From the NCBI GenBank assembly GCA_900143615.1, contig FREU01000003.1, forward strand, positions 546,237 to 610,236: a stretch of 64,000 nt of DNA. The letters are read 5' to 3'. The translations under genes were made by a program, and so were the position numbers. The stretch is from Rhodobacteraceae bacterium Alg231-30 (GTDB taxonomy: Bacteria > Pseudomonadota > Alphaproteobacteria > Rhodobacterales > Rhodobacteraceae). Below, in pieces: positions 9,507 to 17,573 of this stretch. Numbering within the stretch: position 1 is the stretch's first letter; every line of letters starts with the position of its first letter. The notes under the pieces are model-generated. The model saw only the letters and a list, made by a program, of their open reading frames with translations. It did no database searches and was not told the origin of the DNA.

Positions 9507-9538
9507 AACGCGCGGATTTTTCCGCGCGTTTTATTTAT
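9507..9538 (+). terminator. Intrinsic terminator after the zeta inhibitor gene
   Basis: Perfect 10-bp stem (9507-9516 with 9521-9530) around a TTTT loop, followed by TTATTTATTA. A textbook rho-independent terminator 24 bases after the stop codon. Confidence 0.93.
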
Positions 9539-9605
9539 TATCAATCACTTACACACTGTCACGCCCCCTCAGGCTCCCACATCACAACAAGTATTCATAA
9601 TGGTC

Positions 9606-9620
9606 TTGCAAAGTTTGCAA
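9606..9620. promoter_or_regulatory. Perfect palindrome upstream of bmt
   Basis: TTGCAAA-G-TTTGCAA, two 7-base arms around one base, ending 67 bases before the bmt start. Its position suits an operator. The regulator is unknown; the TTGCAA core also occurs in the direct repeats at 18225-18250. Confidence 0.5.
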
Positions 9621-9687
9621 TTGCCCCTGCCCAACCCGCGTGGCAAAGGGCGGCCAAACCTAAGCTCCCTGACCAAAGGATACCGAG

Positions 9688-10704
9688 ATGACCGACGCCC
9701 TGACCAAATTGCTGCAAACCCGCGACTGGTTGATGGCGGACGGTGCAACCGGAACCAATCTTTTCAACATGGGGCTCAGCTCTGGCGACGCCCCCGAGAT
9801 GTGGAACGAAGAGCACCCCGATCGTATCAAGAAGCTATACAGCCTTGCGGTCGACAATGGATCGGACATTTTCCTCACCAACTCATTTGGCGGCAATGCC
9901 TCTCGTCTCAAACTGCATGATGCAGGTCACCGCGCGCGCGAACTTTCGCGCATCAGTGCCGAATTGGGTCGGGAAGTTGCTGATGCCGCCGGCCGCCCGG
10001 TCGTCGTGGCAGGCTCTGTTGGACCAACTGGCGACATCATGTTGCCCGTCGGCACGCTCAGCCACGCCGACGCCGTCGAGATTTTTCATGAGCAAGCCGA
10101 AGGCCTCAAAGAAGGCGGTGCGGACGTTTTGTGGCTGGAGACAATTTCGGCTCCCGAAGAATACCGCGCCGCAGCCGAGGCCTTCGCACTGGCTGACATG
10201 CCATGGTGCGGCACCATGAGCTTTGACACTGCAGGTCGCACCATGATGGGCATGACCAGCGCCGACATGGTGAACATGGTAGAAGCTCTGCCAAACCCGC
10301 CTCTGGGCTTTGGCGCCAACTGCGGTACAGGCTCTTCTGATCTCTTGCGCACAGCGCTGGGGTTTGTCGCCCAAGGCACCGAGCGGCCGATCATTGCCAA
10401 AGGCAACGCTGGCATTCCCAAATATGTTGATGGCCACATCCACTATGATGGCACGCCTGAATTGATGGGTGATTATGCGGTCATGGCGCGTGATTGCGGG
10501 GCGACCATCATTGGTGGCTGCTGTGGCACCATGCCAGAGCATCTCAAGGCTATGCGCGAAGCGTTGGAAACACGCCCTCGCGGACCACGCCCAACGCTGG
10601 ATCAGATCACAGAAAAACTCGGCGCCTTCTCGTCTGCAGGTGACGGCACAGGCGACGATGTTGCCCCTGTGCGCGAGCGTCGCGGACGCCGCCGCCGCGG
10701 TTAA
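9688..10704 (+). CDS. bmt: Betaine-homocysteine S-methyltransferase-type protein
   Basis: Zinc-dependent methyltransferase of the homocysteine/betaine family (Pfam S-methyl_trans), 338 residues. Zinc ligands: C212 (GANCGTG) and C278-C279 (GGCCGTMPEH); N-terminal LMADGATGTNLF. By family it moves a methyl group from betaine, or via a corrinoid partner, to homocysteine, giving methionine. The donor cannot be proved from sequence, but a corrinoid-binding protein is 3 kb away. The last residues are strikingly basic (RERRGRRRRG), unlike the core. Start ATG 9688 follows AAAGGATACCGAG. It stands alone between a palindrome and a long terminator hairpin. Confidence 0.88.
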   Translation: MTDALTKLLQTRDWLMADGATGTNLFNMGLSSGDAPEMWNEEHPDRIKKLYSLAVDNGSDIFLTNSFGGNASRLKLHDAGHRARELSRISAELGREVADAAGRPVVVAGSVGPTGDIMLPVGTLSHADAVEIFHEQAEGLKEGGADVLWLETISAPEEYRAAAEAFALADMPWCGTMSFDTAGRTMMGMTSADMVNMVEALPNPPLGFGANCGTGSSDLLRTALGFVAQGTERPIIAKGNAGIPKYVDGHIHYDGTPELMGDYAVMARDCGATIIGGCCGTMPEHLKAMREALETRPRGPRPTLDQITEKLGAFSSAGDGTGDDVAPVRERRGRRRRG

Positions 10705-10716
10705 TTTGGCCGGACC

Positions 10717-10764
10717 AAAACCCCCAAAAAATTGGAAATCATTCCAAATTTTTGGGGGTTTTAA
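10717..10764 (+). terminator. Terminator-like hairpin after bmt
   Basis: Very long stem: 10717-10737 pairs with 10742-10762 over 21 positions with a single mismatch and a 4-base loop. The arm ends in GGGGGTTTT, and the run of A at the 5' base makes it able to end transcription from either strand. Confidence 0.88.
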
Positions 10765-10815
10765 AGGATAAGACTTATGTCATCCAATCAACCAAACGGT
10801 GAGCGGACATATCAA

Positions 10816-11292
10816 TTAATATCCAAATCGCGGACCGGATTGCGGGCAACCGAGTTTACAAATCTGAAAATCGAACTCGCACTCACCTGGTACACCCCAA
10901 GTTGATCCATTCAACTTGCAATCTACGAACTTGTCTACGCATGCCCCCCAGCAATCATGGCCGGGATCAGTAACAACTCGTCCACCACCATAAACGGGCA
11001 CTCCAATGCCCCCTCCAAATCGTCGCGCCAACTGGGATGCAACCTCGCTGTCGCCATGACAGCCACACCTACACTCTGCCCCGTCCGTAGATGTTGCCTC
11101 GCCTAGCGCAGACTTGCAGTGTTTACACTTGATCGCATCTGGATGAATACTTTCCTTGCAATACGGACAAATACCTTCATGTGCAGGCGCTTTCGCCTTC
11201 AACATGGATCCACAATGCTTGCATTTTATTGCCTCGACCTTGATATCTTCTTTGCAAAATGCGCAAGTCGTTTCGCTCTGTTTTTCTGACAT
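10816..11292 (-). CDS. Double zinc-ribbon protein of unknown function
   Basis: 158 residues from ATG 11292. Two tandem zinc-ribbon knuckles of the same pattern: C10/C13/C24/C27 and C42/C45/C56/C59, each CxxC-x10-CxxC with KCKHC as second half. They are followed by a Cys-rich segment (C74, C76, C78), a Gly-rich linker, and a C-terminal region with six more cysteines (114-149) that may form another metal site or disulfides. No signal peptide. A longer frame from 11451 is open but its extra 53 residues show no conserved character. The gene is lower in GC than its neighbours, which may mean acquisition. Function is not recognised; ribbons of this kind often mediate protein or nucleic-acid contacts. 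Confidence 0.7.
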   Translation of the reverse strand: MSEKQSETTCAFCKEDIKVEAIKCKHCGSMLKAKAPAHEGICPYCKESIHPDAIKCKHCKSALGEATSTDGAECRCGCHGDSEVASQLARRFGGGIGVPVYGGGRVVTDPGHDCWGACVDKFVDCKLNGSTWGVPGECEFDFQICKLGCPQSGPRFGY

Positions 11293-11686
11293 TCTAAACT
11301 CGCTTTCTACTAGACAATAGTTTCTGAAGACGCGCAGTAATTTGAATTCTAGCTCAACGCCTGCACCCCAATTGGGCGCAGTTAAACAATGCCCTATACT
11401 AGCCGAATTCAGCGAAAATTGCAAAAATTCCATTCGTAGCATCGCAGGCAAGCTTCAACTTTAGGTGGATTTAGCACTCAAGGAAACCGCACATTGTTGC
11501 CTAAAGCACTGATCATAAAATCAATGTCAGGCATGACAGCATTTTTGAACCGTTCCAAAAAGTGTCTCTCAAAAGTTGAATTTGCCTGCACGGTTAAACC
11601 GTTAAAAGGCCGCTCATCTCGTCACATGTTCACTGTTGAAAGCAAGCTGTCGTAAATTCTTCCAAGAAGATCAGACACAAGGGAGT
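11293..11686. other. Gene-free, AT-richer interval
   Basis: No credible gene. It holds the upstream region of the zinc-ribbon gene and the 3' flank of trmL. A perfect short palindrome ACGGTT-A-AACCGT lies at 11590-11602. Base composition is visibly richer in A/T than the neighbouring genes. Confidence 0.6.
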
Positions 11687-12160
11687 CTAACCGCCAAGTT
11701 GTGGACGCAATGCCTGATAGATCACAGCTGTTGCCACATTTGCCAGATTAAGGGAGCGCACACGCGAGTCCAGCATTGGCAAATGAAACACGCGATCATC
11801 CATGTCCTCTAGAATAGATCTCGGCAGACCCGCAGATTCACATCCAAACACCAGATAGGCATCGCGCTGATATTCAGGCTCATAAAAACTTTGCGCGCCA
11901 TGTTCCTCAAAGAAATACAGGCTGTCGCGCACTGGCTTACGGGCCTCCAGAAAATGGCGCCAGCTGTCATATTCGGTGAGCGTGACGTGTTTCCAGTAAT
12001 CCGTTCCAGCCCGCCGCACTGATTTTTCATCCAGCGAAAATCCATAGGGTTTGATCAAGATGAGCTCCAACCCCAATGCCACACAAGTACGTCCAATGGC
12101 GCCTGTGTTGTATGGAATTTCAGGTGTCACAAGCACCATCTTCAGGCAGGATTCGGTCAT
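11687..12160 (-). CDS. trmL: tRNA (cytidine/uridine-34-2'-O)-methyltransferase TrmL
   Basis: SPOUT-class methyltransferase that 2'-O-methylates the wobble base of certain leucine tRNAs in E. coli. 157 residues, the full family length. Knot motifs: NTGAIGRTC (18-26), FGCESAGLPRSIL (105-117) and the C-terminal RSLNLANVATAVIYQ (135-149), which forms the trefoil knot and AdoMet site. It is a single gene, in the same orientation as the radical SAM gene upstream, 162 bases away. Confidence 0.93.
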   Translation of the reverse strand: MTESCLKMVLVTPEIPYNTGAIGRTCVALGLELILIKPYGFSLDEKSVRRAGTDYWKHVTLTEYDSWRHFLEARKPVRDSLYFFEEHGAQSFYEPEYQRDAYLVFGCESAGLPRSILEDMDDRVFHLPMLDSRVRSLNLANVATAVIYQALRPQLGG

Positions 12161-12322
12161 TGTATGTCTTGGCTTTCATAGGCGCGGGCCGACATCCGGC
12201 CCTTCATTTGCGGTCTCTATCCCAGCCAAGGGGCTCTTAACAACGCCAATTTCACCATCGCAAACAGCATATACGTAAAATGGATGCCGTGAATGATCCT
12301 AGCAAACCGAGCGCCCGCGCCT

Positions 12323-13408
12323 CTAAAACAGTGCCATCTGATCTCCTTGGCTCAGCGGCACTTCAAATAGGTCGCGCCGCAGCGACAGCGCGTCTTTGGC
12401 CAAATCAAATCGCCGACGCGCAACCTCAAACCGCTGCGCAATCATCTCTGCATACTGCCCCTCGCCGCGCATACGCTTGCCCCACTCAGCATCATAATCC
12501 TGTCCGCCATGCATCTCACGCACCCGCGCCATCACGCGCGCCGCTCGATCCGGATAGTGTTCCCCCAGCCACTCTTGAAATAGCGGCGACACTTCACGCG
12601 GTAAACGCAGCATAATCCAACTGGCAGCACATGCCCCTGCGCGTGACGCTGCCTCTAAAATAGCCTCAACCTCATGATCGGTGATTGCCGGCACCACAGG
12701 CGCGATCATCACCCGAACCGGAATGCCAGCATCCGCCAATTTCTGCATTGTCACCAACCGCCGCGCCGGACGTGGAACCCGTGGTTCCATCAAACGTGAC
12801 AGCCTATCGTCCAACGTCGTGACCGACAGACCGACATGTACCAGATTGTCCCGCGCCATCTCAGACAGAATATCAATGTCACGCTCAATCAATGTCCCTT
12901 TGGTCACAATCGTCACCGGATGTTTGAACGACAACAAAACCTCCAGAACCTGACGCATCACACGGTAGTGTCGCTCGATCGGCTGATAAGGATCTGTATT
13001 GGTTCCCAGCGCAATTGGCGCAACCGAATACCCTTTACGCCGCAATTCACGATCTAGGATCGCGCCTGCTCCTGGCCGCGCGATCAAACGCGTCTCAAAA
13101 TCCAACCCCGGCGAATAGCCTAAATAGGCATGCGTTGGTCGCGCAAAACAGTAAATGCAGCCGTGCTCACACCCCCGATACGGGTTGAGTGAGCGATCAA
13201 ACGGCACATCTGGCGAGCTATTACGCACAATCACACTGCGCGGCCGCTCGACTTCGACTTCTGTTCGAAACATCGCCCGAGGCTCATCTATGTCCCAGCC
13301 GTCCTGAACCTCTTCGCGTTCGGGCTCAAAACGCGACGCACGGTTGCTCGCCGCGCCGCGCCCCCGCCGCCGATCCTTGTCCAAAAGAGAGCTGCTTTCC
13401 TCAATCAT
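12323..13408 (-). CDS. PA0069-family (spore photoproduct lyase-like) radical SAM protein
   Basis: 361 residues. The iron-sulfur cluster motif is C80-x3-C84-x2-C87 (GCEHGCIYCFAR), the spacing typical of radical SAM enzymes. NPYRGCEHGC and LNPYRG-type context, plus ALGTNTDPYQPIE, match the PA0069/SplB-like family. The first 50 residues are charged and probably disordered. The reaction is not established for this family; a DNA-lesion lyase role is only suggested by distant similarity. ATG 13408 is the start; the upstream 200 bases are shared with the divergent corrinoid-protein gene. Confidence 0.85.
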   Translation of the reverse strand: MIEESSSLLDKDRRRGRGAASNRASRFEPEREEVQDGWDIDEPRAMFRTEVEVERPRSVIVRNSSPDVPFDRSLNPYRGCEHGCIYCFARPTHAYLGYSPGLDFETRLIARPGAGAILDRELRRKGYSVAPIALGTNTDPYQPIERHYRVMRQVLEVLLSFKHPVTIVTKGTLIERDIDILSEMARDNLVHVGLSVTTLDDRLSRLMEPRVPRPARRLVTMQKLADAGIPVRVMIAPVVPAITDHEVEAILEAASRAGACAASWIMLRLPREVSPLFQEWLGEHYPDRAARVMARVREMHGGQDYDAEWGKRMRGEGQYAEMIAQRFEVARRRFDLAKDALSLRRDLFEVPLSQGDQMALF

Positions 13409-13614
13409 AACTCAAATTAGAACAAATAGGGAACAAATGCAATCTGGCACATGTAAAGCATGAAGAGTTTTCATCCCGAATTGCATTTTCCCCTCTACAG
13501 GTCGCGCCCGACGTCAGCTATGTCGCTATTCAGACAGTCTGATCCTCACAAAAAGACAAATTGGGATCAACAACATGGGAAACAGGCGCGCGCGCCGTCA
13601 ATAAGGGTAGTCTG

Positions 13615-14316
13615 ATGTCAGAAGAAGAAGACGATATCATCCTGAGCGAACTGGACGACGAAGAACTTGTCCAACAGATGTTTGACGACCTCTATGACGG
13701 TCTCAAAGAAGAGATCGAAGAGGCCGTGAACATCCTGCTGGAACGCGGCTGGGCCCCCTATCGCGTGCTGACCGAAGCGCTTGTCGGCGGCATGACCATC
13801 GTCGGAAACGACTTCCGCGACGGTATTCTGTTTGTGCCCGAAGTGCTCTTGGCGGCCAACGCCATGAAAGGCGGCATGTTCATTCTCAAGCCTCTGCTGG
13901 CCGAAACCGGCGCACCGCGCGTCGGCAAGATGGTCATCGGCACCGTCAAAGGTGACATCCACGATATTGGCAAAAACCTTGTCGCCATGATGATGGAAGG
14001 CGCTGGCTTTGAAGTGGTTGATCTGGGCATCAACAACGCGGTCGAGGCTTACCTCGAAGCCCTTCAAACCGAAGAGCCTGACATTCTGGGCATGTCCGCC
14101 CTGCTGACCACCACGATGCCGTACATGAAGGTTGTGATCGACACGTTGGTCGAGCAAGGCATCCGCGACGATTATATCGTGCTGGTAGGTGGTGCGCCGC
14201 TGAACGAAGAGTTTGGCAAAGCCATTGGTGCAGACGCCTATTGCCGAGACGCAGCCGTTGCTGTGGAAACAGCCAAAGACTTTGTCGGTCGCAAACACAA
14301 CCAAATGAGCGCCTGA
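13615..14316 (+). CDS. Corrinoid (cobalamin)-binding protein, MtbC/MttC type
   Basis: Methyl carrier for corrinoid-dependent methyltransferases. 233 residues from ATG 13615 (AGGG site 8 bases upstream). An N-terminal helical cap (about 15-100, LLERGWAPYRVLTEALVGGM) precedes a Rossmann B12-binding domain with DIHDIG, where H116 would be the lower cobalt ligand, followed by LGMSALLTTTMPYM and VLVGGAPLNEEF. The first 22 residues are extremely acidic (MSEEEDDIILSELDDEELVQ). Probable partners in the window are Bmt (9688), the second homocysteine methyltransferase (16556) and the MttB-family protein (57813). A terminator follows, so it is mostly a single-gene unit. Confidence 0.92.
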   Translation: MSEEEDDIILSELDDEELVQQMFDDLYDGLKEEIEEAVNILLERGWAPYRVLTEALVGGMTIVGNDFRDGILFVPEVLLAANAMKGGMFILKPLLAETGAPRVGKMVIGTVKGDIHDIGKNLVAMMMEGAGFEVVDLGINNAVEAYLEALQTEEPDILGMSALLTTTMPYMKVVIDTLVEQGIRDDYIVLVGGAPLNEEFGKAIGADAYCRDAAVAVETAKDFVGRKHNQMSA

Positions 14317-14339
14317 TATATCGCGAAATTGGCGAAATT

Positions 14340-14371
14340 GGCCTCGCGGTTTCGCGGGGCCTTTTGTTTTT
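14340..14371 (+). terminator. Intrinsic terminator after the corrinoid protein gene
   Basis: Stem GGCCTCGCG with CGCGGGGCC (one G-T pair), 4-base loop, then TTTTGTTTTT. It begins 24 bases after the stop codon. Confidence 0.9.
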
Positions 14372-14410
14372 GACCAAATGCTACCATCTTTAAAGGCGGA
14401 GGAAGTCACA

Positions 14411-14626
14411 ATGCCACTCGACAAATTTGTTCTGATTATCGTTTGCGTTATGGTCGCCGCAGGCGTCACCGTATGGCTTGGGGCTTTGCTGTTTGCGTCA
14501 CTTGAGGTTCCCGGCGTCGGGATCGTCCTTATTCCGGCCGCTCTGATCGGCTATGTTGTGTGGCGCGTGATCGCCGAGCGTGTCGGCAACGCGCAAGAAG
14601 ACCACTATGACGGAATGGACAACTGA
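14411..14626 (+). CDS. Small two-helix membrane protein
   Basis: 71 residues from ATG 14411, preceded by GGAGGAAGTCACA, a strong ribosome site; an ATG 33 bases earlier has none. Two hydrophobic segments (about residues 5-28 and 32-52) are joined by a short LEVPGVG turn, followed by a charged tail. The gene ends one base before the YbjQ start, so the two are translated together. No family is recognised and the function is unknown. Confidence 0.72.
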   Translation: MPLDKFVLIIVCVMVAAGVTVWLGALLFASLEVPGVGIVLIPAALIGYVVWRVIAERVGNAQEDHYDGMDN

Positions 14627-14627
14627 G

Positions 14628-14948
14628 ATGCTGATTGTAACCTCCGAACAAATTGCGGGCCGCGAAATTTCCGAAACTTTGGGTCTAGTGCGCGGCGCCA
14701 CCGTGCGCGCCAAACATCTGGGCACGGACATTGTCGCCTCGCTCAAGCAACTCGTGGGCGGCGAATTGACCGGATACTCTTCTTTACTGGCAGGCGCGCG
14801 GGAACAGGCGATTGATCGCATGATCAAACAGGCACAAGACATGAATGCGGACGCAATCATCGCCGTGCGCATCCAAACTTCGACCATCTCGCGTGGCACA
14901 TCTGAAATTGTGGCCTATGGCACGGCGGTGCGTTTTGCGCGCGCCTGA
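14628..14948 (+). CDS. YbjQ/UPF0145-family protein
   Basis: 106 residues (MLIVTSEQIAGREIS...). The pattern VTSEQIAGREISETLGLVRG, GGELTGYSSLLAGAREQA and MNADAIIAVRI is that of the YbjQ (UPF0145) family, small oligomeric proteins linked to heavy-metal or envelope stress in some bacteria but without a proven activity. It starts one base after the stop of the small membrane protein. An in-frame ATG at 14607 would give seven more residues overlapping the upstream gene. Confidence 0.85.
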   Translation: MLIVTSEQIAGREISETLGLVRGATVRAKHLGTDIVASLKQLVGGELTGYSSLLAGAREQAIDRMIKQAQDMNADAIIAVRIQTSTISRGTSEIVAYGTAVRFARA

Positions 14949-15570
14949 CGATATCTCCCTTACACACGAAGGTTTAGCTGCGCGCGGCTCGGGTAACATC
15001 CTCCTTTTGGCTTGTGGGGCTTTGGCGCGCGAGATTTTAGACCTCAAGGCTGCCAACGGATGGGATCATTTGGATCTGACCTGCCTGCCCGCCAACTTTC
15101 ACCTCTATCCGGAAAAAATCACACCAGCCGTGCGCGCAGCAGTGGCCAAACACCGCGACACATACGATGAGATTTTTGTCGTCTATGCCGATTGCGGCAC
15201 CGGTGGGGTGCTGCAGGCCGCATGTGATGAAATGGGCGTGCAAATGGTACAAGGCCCGCATTGCTATAGCTTCTTTGAAGGCAACGAGCGCTTTGCAAAA
15301 ATTGCTGAAGACGAATTCACTGCTTTCTATCTGACCGATTTTCTGGTGCGCCAGTTTGAGGCCTTCATCATCAAGCCGATGGGCTTGGACCGACACCCTG
15401 AACTGGTCGATATGTACTTCGGAAACTACGAAAAACTGGTTTATCAAGCCCAAATCGATGACCCCGACCTCACCGAAAAGGCCCGCGCCTGCGCCGACCA
15501 ACTTGGGTTGGCGTTTGAGCGGCGTTTCACAGGCTACGGAGACCTTGAAACCCGTCTCGCGAAACTGTAA
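14917..15570 (+). CDS. DUF1638 family protein
   Basis: 217 residues. Conserved-looking blocks with Cys/His: LLACGALAREIL, VYADCGTGGVL and GPHCYSFFEGNERF; these may bind a metal or cofactor. The DUF1638 family tends to occur near corrinoid-protein and methyltransferase genes, as here (600 bases after the B12-binding protein), and its function is unproven. The start is uncertain: ATG 14917 overlaps the YbjQ gene by 32 bases; a TTG at 14935 with a GGCGGTG sequence upstream is a reasonable alternative. It is probably co-transcribed with the two small genes before it. Confidence 0.82.
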   Translation: MARRCVLRAPDDISLTHEGLAARGSGNILLLACGALAREILDLKAANGWDHLDLTCLPANFHLYPEKITPAVRAAVAKHRDTYDEIFVVYADCGTGGVLQAACDEMGVQMVQGPHCYSFFEGNERFAKIAEDEFTAFYLTDFLVRQFEAFIIKPMGLDRHPELVDMYFGNYEKLVYQAQIDDPDLTEKARACADQLGLAFERRFTGYGDLETRLAKL

Positions 15571-15674
15571 ACCGCGCACCTTCGCACCACGAAAACACGA
15601 CATAGCTATTGCCTGCAGCTTTGCGCTGCTGAACCTGCTAGGCTGGGTGCACTACCGTTTACAAGGCACTGAAC

Positions 15675-16559
15675 ATGGCCCAAAAATTCGCCTTCTGGTC
15701 AATTCCCGTTGCATTGGTTGTCTTGCTGCTCAAAGTGCTGGCGTGGCAACTGACCGGCTCCGTCGCCATGCTCTCGGACGCCATTGAAACCGTCGTCAAT
15801 GTCGTTGCAGCATTGGTCGCCTTCTTCGCCGTGCGTCTGGCGAACAAACCCGCTGATCGACGACACCCCTTTGGACACCGCAAAGCCGAATACCTCTCCG
15901 CCGTGGCCGAAGGCGCGTTGATCATCATCGCAGCCCTGTTGATCCTGCACGAAGCCCTTGGCGCACTGTCCGCGCCGCAACTTGAGGACACGCCCGCATT
16001 GGGCATCGCCGTCAACATCCTCGCCACCGCCATCAACGGCGGCTGGGCCTATCTGTTGCTGCGCGCCGCGCGCGAACATCAATCGCCCGCATTGGCTGCC
16101 AGTTCAAAACATGTTTTCTCCGATGTATTGACCTCCTTCGGGGTCATCGGTGGTTTGGTTCTGGCGGTCGTAACCGGCTGGCTAATCCTCGATCCGCTGC
16201 TTGCCATTTTGGTGGCGCTCAACATCCTCTGGGAAGGCTGGAAAGTGATCCGCAGCTCTGTTGACGGTCTCATGGACGTCAGCCTGACGGAACAGGAATT
16301 GAACGAGATCGGAACCGTGATCGACGCCCAGATGGATGGCGCATTAGAGTATCACGACCTCAAAGGCCGTCGGTCCGGCAAATCTTTGTTCGCGGAATTC
16401 CACCTTGTTGTAGACGGCTCGATGTCAGTCAACGCAGCCCATGACATTTGCGATCGGATCGAGCTGGCGTTGATCGCCGCCCACCCGGAGTCTACATTTT
16501 TGATCCACTTGGAACCCGACAGCGAACTTCTAGAACACCGCCTGTCGTCAGCTCCCTAA
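15675..16559 (+). CDS. Cation diffusion facilitator family transporter
   Basis: Metal/proton antiporter of the CDF family, 294 residues with about six membrane helices in the first 200, then a cytoplasmic ferredoxin-like domain (about 215-290). The second transport half-site is canonical (H-x3-D in SSKHVFSDVL). In the first half-site, where relatives carry D-x3-D or H-x3-D, this protein reads E38-x3-N42 (SDAIETVVN), so its metal preference may differ. A His-rich loop (RRHPFGHRKAEY) follows the second helix. Its end overlaps the end of the convergent homocysteine methyltransferase gene by 4 bases. Confidence 0.88.
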   Translation: MAQKFAFWSIPVALVVLLLKVLAWQLTGSVAMLSDAIETVVNVVAALVAFFAVRLANKPADRRHPFGHRKAEYLSAVAEGALIIIAALLILHEALGALSAPQLEDTPALGIAVNILATAINGGWAYLLLRAAREHQSPALAASSKHVFSDVLTSFGVIGGLVLAVVTGWLILDPLLAILVALNILWEGWKVIRSSVDGLMDVSLTEQELNEIGTVIDAQMDGALEYHDLKGRRSGKSLFAEFHLVVDGSMSVNAAHDICDRIELALIAAHPESTFLIHLEPDSELLEHRLSSAP

Positions 16560-17494
16560 CCGCGCTGCGCCACCAAAGCCTGCGCTAGGTGGCCCATGTG
16601 GCGCATATCTGTGCCACAGCACCCACCCAATACACGCAACTGCGGAAACTGTTGCCGCAGTTGCGCCAACTGGGAGGCAAGTTCCTTTGGGTCACCATCA
16701 TCCAGCTCTGTCGCATTGTCCAATTCCGCATGGCTACAGCGCGAGGCATTGGCGACAATTCCTTTGATACGCGCCATCCAAGGCGCAACCTCTAGGCGAT
16801 CAAGGAAATGATCCGGATGGGCGCAATTGATCATATAGTATTGCGCATAACTCTCTGTCGCCTCATCCACACGCTCCACCACCTCTCGTAGTGTCTCACC
16901 GGATGGCAGCCGCCCATCGGTCTCAACAGTCAACGAAATCACCACAGGTAGATGAAATTTCCGCGCCGCCGTGACAATGCCAATGGCTTCCGCGGCATAG
17001 GCCAGTGTGTAGCCTGTCACCATATCCACGCGCGTCTGCGCCAGCGCTTCCATTTGAGCAAGGTGGTAGCGCTGTGCGGACTGCGCCCTCATCTGCTCAG
17101 AAGGTGCATAGGCATCATCACGCGGCCCGATGTTGGCACTGATGAAAATGCCGTCACTGCCCCGCTGAGCGCGCAGCGTGTCAACAAAGCCAATTGCGTC
17201 GATATTGATCGCACGCAACTGCGCTGCGTCATATCCCAACGGAGCAGCGCGATCACGATTGGCCATCCATGTTGGTGCCTCCAGCACGACACCTAGCCCG
17301 GTTGAGCGACCCAGCTCCATCAAATCTTTATAGTATCGCCCAAGCGCTGCGCGCCCCGAGCTGCTCTCCAGCAAAGGAAACGACGCAAACTCTTTTAGCG
17401 CAATACCTTGCGTAAAGATCAGATCGGTTTCCATACCAGTATAGGTCAGAAAAACTTGCTCTTTGCCATCTGGCAATACCGCTAAAACATTCAT
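16556..17494 (-). CDS. Homocysteine S-methyltransferase family protein
   Basis: 312 residues from ATG 17494 (AGGTGGA just upstream; an in-frame start at 17536 would add 14 residues). Zinc ligands C224 (INCAHPDHF) and C292-C293 (GGCCGTDMRH) place it in the S-methyl_trans family with MmuM and BhmT. It is distinct from the bmt gene at 9688 and lacks the basic tail. The methyl donor is unknown; S-methylmethionine, a sulfonium such as DMSP, or a corrinoid are possible. It lies 79 bases downstream of the XRE-cupin regulator on the same strand and is probably co-transcribed with it. Confidence 0.85.
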   Translation of the reverse strand: MNVLAVLPDGKEQVFLTYTGMETDLIFTQGIALKEFASFPLLESSSGRAALGRYYKDLMELGRSTGLGVVLEAPTWMANRDRAAPLGYDAAQLRAINIDAIGFVDTLRAQRGSDGIFISANIGPRDDAYAPSEQMRAQSAQRYHLAQMEALAQTRVDMVTGYTLAYAAEAIGIVTAARKFHLPVVISLTVETDGRLPSGETLREVVERVDEATESYAQYYMINCAHPDHFLDRLEVAPWMARIKGIVANASRCSHAELDNATELDDGDPKELASQLAQLRQQFPQLRVLGGCCGTDMRHMGHLAQALVAQRG

Positions 17495-17573
17495 TCCACC
17501 TGTCCTGTGCACGCCCTGCAAAGCACAGGCTAACACAATTCACAGGGTCTGTATTGCGCACGAATGTGGCGCG

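Noticed and set aside
9541..9687. Possible SAM- or SAH-sensing riboswitch before bmt
   Set aside because: I could not lay any known SAM/SAH riboswitch core onto the sequence; the palindrome at 9606-9620 explains the visible symmetry better. A covariance-model search would decide.
13618..14469. 283-codon open frame antisense to the corrinoid protein gene
   Set aside because: It covers a clear B12-binding protein and its terminator; no family pattern in the antisense product.
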